Shown here: in pieces, positions 20,876-31,768 of the stretch
How positions within the stretch are numbered: position 1 is the stretch's first letter
Layout: the number at the start of each line of letters is the position of its first letter
DNA from: Scortum barcoo
Lineage: Eukaryota > Chordata > Actinopteri > Centrarchiformes > Terapontidae
Assembly: GCA_023238725.1 (NCBI GenBank)
Contig: CM041546.1
Span: forward strand, 20,835,585-20,899,584
Direction of reading: 5' to 3'
Length of the DNA: 64,000 nt
The notes under the pieces: model-generated
Database searches by the model: none
What the model saw: only the letters and a program-made list of their open reading frames with translations
Told to the model about the DNA's origin: nothing
Made by a program: the position numbers and the translations under genes

Positions 20876-21320
20876 GATGATGGCAGATCCTGGCCTTGTC
20901 TGGGTGGACAGCTGTCCTTACCTGGTGCCTGTGCTTGGCCAGTGATGATATAAAAGAGGAGGCTGAGGTGCCCAGGATGCAGGATTACTTTCACACTGCG
21001 GTGGGTGGACAGACAGTCCAAGGTACTGAAGAACAGCCAGGAGGCCTGGCTTGTACTAAGACCCAGATATGGGGTCTGGACTCTCTCTTATATAAGGAGA
21101 AGTAGCAAGCACAGGACAGTTTCTGCGATGAGAGTGAGCAGCCAAGGAGGCTGACAGTCTTCCCCTGGGGTAAGATTAGTGGCTGGAGAGAGAGAGGAGG
21201 GCAGTGGAAGGTGAAGGTCTGGCAGAGATGGGACTGTTGTAATGTTGTGCAGGCCAGGCTCGCTGACGGTGTCAGCTCCAGTGTTGGCCGACCTCCTGGA
21301 ACTGCATGACAGGATGCTAC
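20876..21320 (-). promoter_or_regulatory. zhx2: Probable zhx2 5' UTR in the start-codon exon
   Basis: On the minus strand a strong acceptor, CTTCTTTTTCCCATCCAG|GT, ends at 21321. From there an uninterrupted leader of about 445 nt would run into the ATG. A perfect internal donor, CAG|GTAAGG, lies at 20922/20921, only 46 bases before the ATG. Its use would remove the start codon. Confidence 0.5.
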
Positions 21321-21321
21321 C

Positions 21322-24300
21322 TGGATGGGAAAAAGAAGAAAAGAGCCAGAGTAAAGCCAGATTATTATGACATTAGAAAGACATTTTCATCTAGTTTAAA
21401 GACCCTTATTTTACCATTTTCATTCAGTTCCTCAAATGTATTCAATCAGTGCAACCAGAGTCATGGAAATAAAGACAGAGCAAGTAGTTCCTATCCAATG
21501 ACTGAACCTAAATCAGTATAAACAGCTTTGATCCTCAATCAGTTTCACTACACTTTGTGTGGATAAAATTGATTCAGACAACTGGGACATTTGATTATAC
21601 GCAGGGGAGAATGAACAGCAGAAAAACCAAACATAGATAACCTTTTCAAGTGCCTTTTAAGGAGACCCAACAAGCTGGTTTGAACGTGTCAAAAAATGCA
21701 GCATGCTGGGTTATTTAGGCTCAGCAGTGTCCCAAGTGGATCAGCAGCGAGCCACAACCCAAAACAAGTCGAGTCAACAGTCAGCCAGAGGGCAAAAATG
21801 GCTCCAAATGAAAAAGGTCAAAAGAAGCAGACAAACAAACAGCACAGCGGAGCAGGCGGTCCACAGGTGGTCGGCTGCCAGAAAAGAACAGCACTGGTGC
21901 ACAGACGGGAAGAAAATGTTTTGGAGGCAACACCCTCGAGGGGAACTAATTGAGGTGAGCAAAATCACAGGACTAAAGCAAAAAAAGCGGCATTATCTAT
22001 GACCTCTTCTGTTTTTTATCTCATTGTATATTTCAGATGAATCAAAAAACATCATGGATGAAGTGGCAGACGTGATGGAGACATAAGTTGCTGATTATGC
22101 AACCACACAAGTAATTTATTAAGCAAAGATGTCAAGAATTTGCTGGTTCCTGCTTGTGAGGTGTGAATATTTGTGCACTTCTTGATGTTCTATGATAGTA
22201 AATTGAGTACCTCTGGTGTTTAGACTGTTGGTCAGATAAAACAAACGATATGAATATACTGATTTGGATTTTTTCCTTTCTTTTTGTGTTCTTTCTGCTA
22301 AATTTCTATTTTCTGTAAAACTGCTAACATTGTTAAATGCTCTGGAGTGCTCCCTCTAATATGTTTATTGATGTAATAAGCTCATGTGGTGGAATAATAA
22401 CTATGCATATATTTAGCATAAATCAGGTCTAACTACTCGTTTATATTAGTTCAACATAAACTGGTTATTTCTGTTTTCCTGTACATAAAAACAAAGCGGT
22501 TGCACAATCTGGGCAATAACAACACAAGCAACACTCTTTTAGACCATATGAACTTTGCCCACCTCCAGCACACAGCTGATATAATTACAGATTGTCAGTT
22601 TTACTTGGCTGACACTACAAGAGTTCAGGTGGCAGCTTCGCTCAGACTGAAAATGAAAACAACTTAACGGACCAGAGCTTTCTGTTGGCTGAAGGACTCT
22701 GCTGGTGTTTATTTATGTACAGTAAAAACTTTTAACATCACCGTTCGATAGCGGCAGTTTGATAATGTAACCGGTATGTAAATGTGTGTCTGTCAGACAA
22801 GTGGTCCTGAGAAATATTGACGAATAATAAATCAGATCGTGCTGCGGAGTGTGAACGGAGTGAGAAACCAGAGGCAAAGAGGCTTCTGATGCACGTCTGA
22901 AAAAGCCAAGTGCGGCTTTATTTGGGTTCGGCGATATGACACCGAAAAGCTCGGGGCTCGGGAGCGGAGGAAACTTTCCTTGGGTAATATTTTAATGAGA
23001 GGAGAGAAAGAAGCTTATCTGACCGAAAAAGCCTATTGATATTCTGGAGGCCTCACGCTAAAGCTTCACACTCATATTCACATGAGTAAAAAATCAAATG
23101 AGTCGATGCAGCAGTGGCGCTCTTCTATCAGCACATAATGAGGTTCCATAAAACCAAGTCAGCACAGAGGACCAGGGAGAGTCCTCTTCCAAATTAAAAT
23201 CTGCCGTAGACAACACTACTCAAATATGTGATGCTGAGTAAATATTAAAGGAGGAGACGGCGTTAAACCCACCAAACAAAAATCCTGTTTAACAGCATGA
23301 ACATATTTTACAGTGTAAAAACGTGGGGAAACAGTAAATATATCAAAAAGTAAAACTTCAGGATCCTGACTTCGCCTGTAATCAAGCCAAGTGTCACACA
23401 TTTAATTTGGACCTCTCTGACAGCTACGCATTATTCATATGGCGCTGCACCCTTCAAGGCCTGAAGGCTGTCATTCGCCAGTCGACTCATTGTCCCGATA
23501 CAGCTCAACTCCTCAAACAGCCCACTGAGGCATCATTAGAATGCAGGCTCATTACCATGGCGTCGCTATAGCAACCGCGATGACGTAGAGCTGTAGTCAA
23601 GTAGCTGCTACATCCGCGTCTGTGACAGAGACTGTATATACCAGGGATGACCCGGCTGCATGTGGAGTGGAGCCTTAAAGAGGCAGAATAAAATAAATAA
23701 ATAAATAAATAAAAAAGACAAAACAGTAATGATAAAGAAATAACTGACAGGCTTGGAAATACCAGTCCTGCAGGACCAGCTTTACCCACTCAACAGGGAA
23801 GGTCAAGTAACAGGCACATGGAGAAGAAAAGACTCCATTTCTGGATTAATCGGAGCGAGTCGTGAACTGCTCGCAGAAAATGTATCTCAGGGAGCAGAGA
23901 AGGCTACAAGCTTCCCGATTATCCTGCTGACCCCGTCGTAGGCGTTTTTTAGAAGAAGACCTTCTCGGAGAGCAGACTCATTCTTCCACCCACTAATCGT
24001 CCCGTCCCTCACAGTCTGCCCAAAACCCCAGCAACGTAGCCGACATCTGGTTAGAGGGAGCTGGAGGAGCATCTGTCAGCTGCGTCTGAAGTGCCACTCG
24101 ACTCGACCTGCTGAACTTCGGCTGACGCGGCCTCAACACTTTCCTCGTGTGCTCCACGGCTGGATGAGAATCTGACTGTTAACAACAGCAGAAGAGGGAG
24201 TGAGAGAGAGAGAGCACCAAGCCATAGCTGGACTCGTTTACCTCCTACTGGTGTGTTGAACCCACACAAGGAGAGGGGGAGAGGATGAGCAGTTCCATTT

Positions 24301-26740
24301 ATGCAACATCTATATTAGTAATCTGTAAACACAACTGCTGTATAGCTTAAAGGCATCAGCGATGTTAACTCAGTGCTCATAAAAACTAGCAGTGACTCCT
24401 CACACATGAGCTTACAAGTCCCTGGATGACATCAGGCTCTGGTCTGCATATTAAGTGAGTGCCTATTGAGTCATGTATTTTAAAAAAAAAAATGTTGACA
24501 ACATGACAGATTTCGAGCAGAGGCTGACTCAGAAATAGGAACACCATCTAACACAATATAAACACAAACAGCTCTGCAGCATGAGATGTTGCAGTCGAGT
24601 CGAACTTGTGTGCGCTGACAGTCTCAAACAAAGAGGGAATCTAGTGTAAAGAGTGCTGAACACCGAGGATACACTGGCACCAAAATCCTCTTCCTCTCTC
24701 TACTCCATCATTTGCAGTGTAGGAGGGAGGGGCCGCTCTCCTGCTGCCATGACTGGCTACTTGGGAGCACTCGACGCCAGCATGGAACAGATAATTGGTA
24801 TAGTGTGTGATTGATAACGACAGAAATGTGTAATTCTATTAAACTGCCACTGAACCTTTATTAGGATAACTTTGAGAATAACTTTATAATAACAACACTG
24901 ACAGGCTCCAGTCTCATGGATGGAAATACAGTCATTTGGTGTTCTTGAGGGAAGAATTGTGAGAATCTCTGAGCTGTTTGTTCAGAAATGTGCTAAAGCC
25001 GATGCAGACCGATTATCAGCTTTTCATATCATTCTCACTTCGTTTCCAGTACAAAAACTAAATAAACTAAACGTGGACTTGGAGGGTTTGACCCAGGGTA
25101 CAAAAGCAGCCAGGTTACACTGCAGCCTCCACCTTTTCATCTGTGTGACTAACCTCATCAGCCAGTTAGCTCTGTGTGCAGAGTGAGCTATGTGCCGGAA
25201 CCACAAACTCCCTACTGTCTGGATGCTCATTAAACTTGTATGAATACTCAGCCTGGTGGGCCCCTTGCCTGCCCGTCTGTCTGTACTTGCCTGTTGTCTG
25301 GCTGTCTGTCTGATTGGTGCATTATATTAGCAGAGCAATCTTTCTGAAGAGTTACCTTTAATGCTGCCAGGCAGCAAATACATTTATCAGCCCAGGCAGT
25401 AATCGGTTTAGGCTACACACTGGCATACATACTGGAGAGAACGCAGGGGAAAATCAATACAAATCCTCCGTACCACTGAGCCTGTCTAATGTATGAAGAC
25501 AGACAGATGATCTAATACAGCAGAAATATAGCGGCGCTATAGGAAGGGTATCTATCCGAGCAGCAGTGAGAAGAGAATGACACTGAACAGATGAGTCACA
25601 GCAGCGCGCTCCACTCAGCTCCCATTCCTGTGTATCATTAACGTAATCTCGAAGTGTAGTAGGGGGCAACCATGGCTCTCTTTTCCTATGGATCACTATG
25701 GTAACTGTGGCTCGGCTCTATTATCAGTGAGTATATGAGTTGCTTTATGATGATATACCAAACAAAAAAAAAAAAAAAAAAAAAGTATAATGTACCCAGA
25801 CTGATCAGGCCCACTCGAGTCTTTTGGCCTGTGTGTAAAAATGTCTTTGGCCACGGTTTGGGCAAAGATCCAGCTGAATAAGCGGCAGATTCGCTGCTGC
25901 TGTCCCCGAAGACAGGAGGAAGCCGGAGAGGTGGTTGTAGGGACACAGCCAACCCGAGCGCCCAAATTTTTCCAGTCATGCAGTCATCACAAATACAAAA
26001 GGCGTACGTGAATGGCAACCTCTGCCGCTCCCGCACTTGAAGCCATGCATGAAGTACACAAACCCAGCCGGTCGCTCTAGAGCTCTAAAATAACTGGCAC
26101 AATGAGAGAAGAAAGCAGCGTGGAAACCACAAGGCTGCAGAAACAGCAACCGTCACAGTGACGTGACTTTGCTGTTCACTTAACTAAAACTTTGAAGTTG
26201 ACTTCACAAGTAGCAGAAGCATATTGCACAGAGGGAGTGCGCACACTGGTTTGTTGGCATTGCTGTATGGATAGTGTTTCTCTACCTCTCTCTCTGTTTT
26301 GAGTGCACTCCGCCTCTGCCTGCCTGCCTCTTCCTGACTGCCTGCTCCACAAGTCAGCCGCTGCAGTGAGGAGGACAATGTGTGTGTCTGAATCGTGTGG
26401 GAGATGAGAAGCACCACCACCATTGATGCAACGTGTCCCAGCAGGGGTGGAAGAGGCAGAATTTCGGACCGTCGCAGAATTGATTTAAATCTCATCACGC
26501 GGCTTCTCTAGAGCAAAGCGGCGCTGCACCGCGTTTTGAGAGCTCTGTGTGTTCTGCATAGCAACAGAGCAGTGCCACTTTTTACTGGGCTGGGAAAAGC
26601 CTAAATGTGAATAGATGTTGAAAATGGGTGTTGTGCCACTAAGGCCCAATATATACTGGAAAAAAAAAAAGAAGAAAAAAAGCAATGGCACATCAGATGT
26701 TCTTTAATCATAAAGACAAAACAAACACTTAAAATGAGCA
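21322..26740. other. Inferred zhx2 5' intron, left part
   Basis: No coding sequence is supported. It contains an (AAAT)n run near 23685-23715, a poly-A run at about 25766-25785, and scattered GC-richer blocks near 22.9, 23.5 and 24.0-24.3 kb. An RFX X-box lies at 23562-23575. Confidence 0.5.
23562..23588. promoter_or_regulatory. RFX X-box-like site followed by CRE-like site
   Basis: GTCGCTATAGCAAC (23562-23575) fits the palindromic X-box GTNRCC-AT-RGYAAC with one deviation, and TGACGTAG (23581-23588) is CRE-like. Function is inferred. Confidence 0.4.
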
Positions 26741-26885
26741 TCAATTAAAGGAACAGTTTGGCCTTTGGGAAAATGCAGACTTATATGTATTGACTTGACT
26801 GTATGTTAAACATGTGGTGGGAGACAGCAGCTTATCAGCTTTATTTAGTTTAAAACAAACTAAACACTTTTTCTAAATGACCACA
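26740..26885 (+). repeat. Fragment of a teleost interspersed repeat
   Basis: It opens AAAGGAACAGTTTGGCCTTT and carries the pattern shared with the fuller copy at about 62870-63245 (AGACAGTTCACTTT.. then TTAGCTTAGC). It abuts the Tc1-like element. Confidence 0.4.
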
Positions 26886-26893
26886 AAACTATA

Positions 26894-28512
26894 CAGTGGT
26901 GCGAAAAAGTGTTTGCCCCTTCTTCCTGATTTCTTATTTTTTTGCATGCATTTTGTCACACTTAAATTTTTCAGATCAAACAAATTTAAACATTAGTCAA
27001 AGACAACACAAGTAAACACAAAATGCAGTTTTTAAAATGAAGGTTCTTATTAAGGGAGAAAAAAAAATCCAAACCTACATGGCACCTGTGTGAAAAAGTG
27101 ATTGCCCCCTAAACCTAATAACTGGTTGGGCCACCCTTAGCAGCAACAACTGCAATCAAGCGTTTGCCATGATAACTTGCAATCTTTTTTACAGCGCTGT
27201 GGAGGAATTTTGGCCCACTCATCTTTGCAGAATTGTTGTAATTCAGCCACATTGGAGGGTTTTCGAGCATGAACTGCCTTTTTAAGGTCATCCCACAGCA
27301 TCTCAATAGGATTCAGGTCAGGACTTTGACTAGGCCACTCCAAAGTCTTCATTTTGTTTTTCTTCAGCCATTCAGAGGTGGACTTGCTGTGTGTTTTGGA
27401 TCATTGTCCCAAGTTCGTTTCAGCTTGAGGTTGCGAACAGATGGCCGGACATTCTCCTTCAGGATTTTTTGGTAGACAGCAGAATTCATGGTTCCATTTA
27501 TCACAGCAAGTCTTCCAGGTCCTGAAGCAGCAAAACAGCCCCAGACCATCACACTACCACCACCATATTTTACTGCTTGGTATGATGTTCGTTTTTCTGA
27601 AATGCGGTGTTACTTTTACACCAGATGTAATAGGGACACACACCTTCCAAAAAGTTCAACTTTTGTCTCATCAGTCCACAGAGTATTTTCCCAAAAGTCT
27701 TGGGGATCATCGAAGATGTTTTCTGGCAAAATTGAGACAAGCCTTAATGTTCCTTTTTGCTCAGCAGCGTGGTTTTCGTCTTGGAACTCTGCCATGCAGG
27801 CCATTTTTGCCCAGTCTCTTTCTTATGGTGGAGTCATGAACATTGACCTTAACTGAGGCAGGTGAGGCCTGCAGTTCTTTTGGATGTTGTTGTGGGGTCT
27901 TTTGTGACCTCTTGGATGAGTCGTCGCTGCGCTCTTGGGGTAATTTTGGTCGGCCGGCCACTCCTGGGAAGGTTCACCACTGTTCCATGTTTTCATGCCA
28001 TTTGTGGATAATGGCTCTCACTGTGGTTCGCTGGAGTCCCAAAGCTTTAGAAATGGCTTTATAACCTTTTCCAGACTGATAGATCTCAGTTACTTTCTTT
28101 CTCATTTGTTCCTTGAATTTCTTTGGATCTCAGGCATGATGTCTAGCTTTTGAGGATCTTTTGGTCTACTTCACTTTGTCAGGCAGGTCCTATTTAAGTG
28201 ATTTCTTGATTGAGAACAGGTGTGGCAGTAATCAGGCCTGGGTGTGGCTAGAGAAATTGAACTCAGGTGTGATAAACCACAGTTAAGTTATGTTTTAACA
28301 GGGGGGGCAATCACTTTTTCACACAGGGCCATGTAGGTTTGGATTTTTTTTCTCCCTTAATAATAAAAACCTTCATTTAAAAACTGCATTTTGTGTTTAC
28401 TTGTGTTGTCTTTGACTAATATTTAAATTTGTTTGATGATCTAAAAAATCTAAGTGTGACATACATGCAAAAAGTAAGAAATCAGGAAGGGGGTAAACAT
28501 ACGATTTTCAGG
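26894..28512 (-). mobile_element. Dead Tc1/mariner-like transposon with long inverted repeats
   Basis: The left end CAGTGGTGCGAAAAAGTG is preceded by TA, the Tc1 target. Long terminal inverted repeats of about 215 bases span about 26894-27112 and 28299-28512. The internal TTTCACACAGGGCCATGTAGG pairs with CCTACATGGCACCTGTGTG. The extreme right end has drifted (GGGGGTAAACATACG instead of the expected complement). It sits in the inferred zhx2 intron, with the transposase on the zhx2 strand. Confidence 0.85.
27120..28138 (-). pseudogene. Tc1-like transposase pseudogene
   Basis: Fragments in several frames give the HTH segment (GKGYKAISKALGLQRTTVRA), the AGRPKL linker, LWTDETKVELFG with a catalytic Asp, the MVWGCFAASGPG motif, NDPKHTAS with the second Asp, and SPDLNPIEMLWDDLKK with the Glu of the DD34E triad. 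The usual length is about 340 residues, but frameshifts and stops separate the pieces, so it cannot be active. Confidence 0.85.
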
Positions 28513-29087
28513 ACAGCACTTTCTTCTTACTTGTTAGCTGTCACAGAATACACTGATAGAGATGTGTGTATCAGAGTGACAAAGCAGATTTCACTACATG
28601 TGTTGTCAATTTTAACAGGATTTTGTCACATCAGCAAGTTTTAGCTGCAGTAAACTGTGCACACTGCACATTTTCATAAACACTTTTTCCTGTACAGTTT
28701 TTATTTTTTATTTGATCCGTAAAAGTGGCAGGGACTGCTTTGCCAATATCACACGGTCATCAGCTTTTGTGATGAGCTGCCAAACCTTTACATGGAAGTC
28801 ACAGGAAGCTTGACTGGCCGTCACTGCCGCGACCTTATTCGCTCTGCGCGCATTATACGAGACACAGTGGCCCATATTCAGCATGATGGAAACACCGTCC
28901 GGCAGGCCACAGTCGATCAGGGCTCCAGTCTTCCGTTTACTCTGGTTCACGTAACACTGGACACAGACACTGTTCTCACATTGCCAGACCTGTCTCCTTA
29001 CCGAACACACACGGGCTCACCGTCACGCACACAAAGGGCAAGCTATAAAAATATCCGAGTGTCACCCACTCTGCGGCTGATGGCTGT

Positions 29088-29101
29088 GTTACTATGGCAA
29101 C
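29088..29101. promoter_or_regulatory. RFX X-box-like site
   Basis: GTTACTATGGCAAC closely matches the X-box palindrome GTTRCCATGGCAAC, with one mismatch. It sits at the end of a CpG-bearing block at about 28790-29210. Confidence 0.4.
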
Positions 29102-30491
29102 ACTGTAACCAACTGAAAGCGTGCGCGACTGTGTGTGCGTGTTTGCAACCGGGAGCAGAAACCCAGCAGAGGTCAGTCAGTGTCGTTAAAAATCCACCCC
29201 GACTTCATTTTTCTGCATGATGGGAAGGTTTACACCATTTGACCTATTTTGTACACGTAAGCAAATCTTACATGTTATCAGTGTTTCACAATGACAGAGG
29301 TGAGCCTGGGGACTACCTCTTCATCTGACTGCATTTCCAAATCAAACAGTCACTTCTATGGCCCAGTGAAGGACTCAAAATAAGCCGCTTTACACAGTTT
29401 GGTGGGTTCAGATTTTCGCGTCGCCAGTTAAACATCAGGGGCCGATGTGCATCCTACGCCCACACTGTTGTGGAACATCAGAGGCTGTTGCAACTCAAGT
29501 TTGTAGTGGCAACCCCACATGAACTCGCATAAAGTGACCCTGACTACACAGCCTGACATGTCAGCGAGTATTCACTTGATCCAATGGGCTGTGAGTGGGG
29601 GCGACAAGCCAAACGGGGTAACGCAGGGGGTAAACTATCACTCTTGGACATTTTTATTTAGCTTCCATTATAATGGCCGACCCTTGACTTGATGCCACCG
29701 TCCTATTTGCACTGCTCCCTGTCCCTCCTCTCTTCCACTCTCCCTAATGGTCACACATTCAGCCACATTGATAATAGTACATTACTCTCCCACGGAAACA
29801 CTGCTCCACAGTGTCAACTTTAAAGAGCTTAAACTACGGCTAAAAATGCTCTCGAATTTTATTTTGCTCGGTCAGAGACAACATGAGTTCTTCGTTACAG
29901 TAAAAGGACTGTGGAACACAAGTGGAGTAGGGCAAGGGTCAACTCGCGCTCAGGCAGCAGCCTGAAAATTAGGTCAACAATGACAGGGGGACATGGGAGG
30001 GGTTCTGGAAAACTTGAGTCCAACGGTTAACACACTGTAGTCACTGCAAATCATATCACATCATAATGCAGTGGGATGTAATGTTTAGGGGAAAAATTTA
30101 GATTGTTTTATACAGCATGTCCTTTTACATGTGCGCTCATGCAAGACAGGGAGAGAAGGATTTGTGTCTTGCTGAGTTCAAACGCAAGAAGGCCTGGAGA
30201 CTCGGGAGCTCTGTATTTTGTGTTTGAGAGAGTCTCAGTGAGCTTTTAGTGCTCCTGTGCAGCCAGATTTCCAACCTGTCAATCCCTGGCTTCCCTGCAG
30301 TGGGTGTGGCCTGCAAGCTGTCTCCAGTCTCTCCCCATTGGTCTCCCGTCGAAAGGAGGGGCGTGCCTGTGCTCTGCCAGCAGCTGACGTGGTGCAGTGC
30401 AGAAGGCCTTTCAGTAAGCTATCTCTCTCTCTCTCTCTCTCTCTCCCAAATTTGAAATTTGGAGGACACACAATCGGGATGGGACAAACAT

Positions 30492-30524
<33 letters not shown>

Positions 30525-31760
30525 CAGCCATGAATGACCTATGTGACAGAGACACCGATCCTGTGCAGGGGTATGAAACTTTTCCCAGACAGCTGCATGT
30601 TATTGCAGCTCGGTTCAGTATTTCACCAGAGAATTTAATGTGCCAACTGCAGAAAGTACTTTCAACTTCTAACAGACTGCAGTGGCAAAGAAGAAAAAAA
30701 AAAAAAAAGCAGAGCTGTGGTGGATGATGAACACGGGGTAGTTTAATACATGCTTACACATGCAGAAGCACACTGCCGTACAAACTGCTGTACGCCCATA
30801 GACTTAAATAATAATCAGGCGCAGCAACGATGCAGTGAAGTCTTTAATAAAATACACAGCTTGTAAAAAGGCTGACTACAGGCTAATGGTGGGGTCCGGT
30901 GTAAGCGCCTCTTTTCTTCAACACACACACACACACTTGCTTATCTCCCAGTCTCTCGCTCCTGGGATGTCTCGTTTCTCATTCACACCGCTTAGACAGT
31001 CTGTCTCTCGTGTCCTCTTTCTTTTCTTTGTCACTTTCTGGCTCTCTCAGCCACATCGGTTTTCCTCGCGACACGTCTGGGTTTTTCGGCGGATTTAAAA
31101 AAAAAAAAAAAAAAGCGTCACAGAAGTACCTTAAATTCTTTGTACTCTACTGCAGTGTTCAAGACACAAACTGACGACGCCATATTCAGCGCGACACCAG
31201 GCACAGGGGAGGGGACTGGCTTAGTGGACACATGAAACCATCATCTGTGAGGGCGCCGTGACCTTTTGTGCATTTTACCTGGAAATGTTGCAGCTTTAGT
31301 TTCCACTAGGGCCGCGGTTGAAGATTTCCAGGAATCCAACTGGCATGACCTGATAGTGGAAAATTGCTTTCGGGGGGGTTAAGGTGTATGTGGGGCTTTA
31401 GTGTCCATTGGCTTCTCACTTCTGTCCTCCTCCCTCATCACTCTCATGCAGTGCCACTCAATTGTCTTCTCGTCTGCATCCCTCTGTCTCTCTCTCAAGA
31501 CATCACACGTACTCTCTCTCATACAGTGCTGATTTCATGCTCTCCCTTCTGTCCTCGCGCAACTCCTCGGCTCTGCCTCTCTAATTGTCTCCTTCCCTCC
31601 GTCACGCTCTCCCCCCCCAGCCCCACCTACAGGTGATGAGCTCATCTCTGTGGTTGCCTTAGTCACCTAACAACACGTCTGACGTGCCGGCAGGAGGCAC
31701 GACGGAGAGAGGGCCTGAACCAAAAACACTGGAACAAAGCAAGGCAGCCTAGATGTTCGG

Positions 31761-31768
31761 TGACGTCA
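31761..31768. promoter_or_regulatory. Consensus CRE palindrome
   Basis: TGACGTCA is the full CREB/ATF site. A related TGATGACGCCA lies about 40 bases on and a TGACGTG core about 80 bases before. No gene start is evident beside it. Confidence 0.4.

Noticed and set aside
28708..29220. Overlapping open frames of 100-142 codons on both strands
   Set aside because: No family match on either strand; the region looks regulatory or unique non-coding rather than coding.
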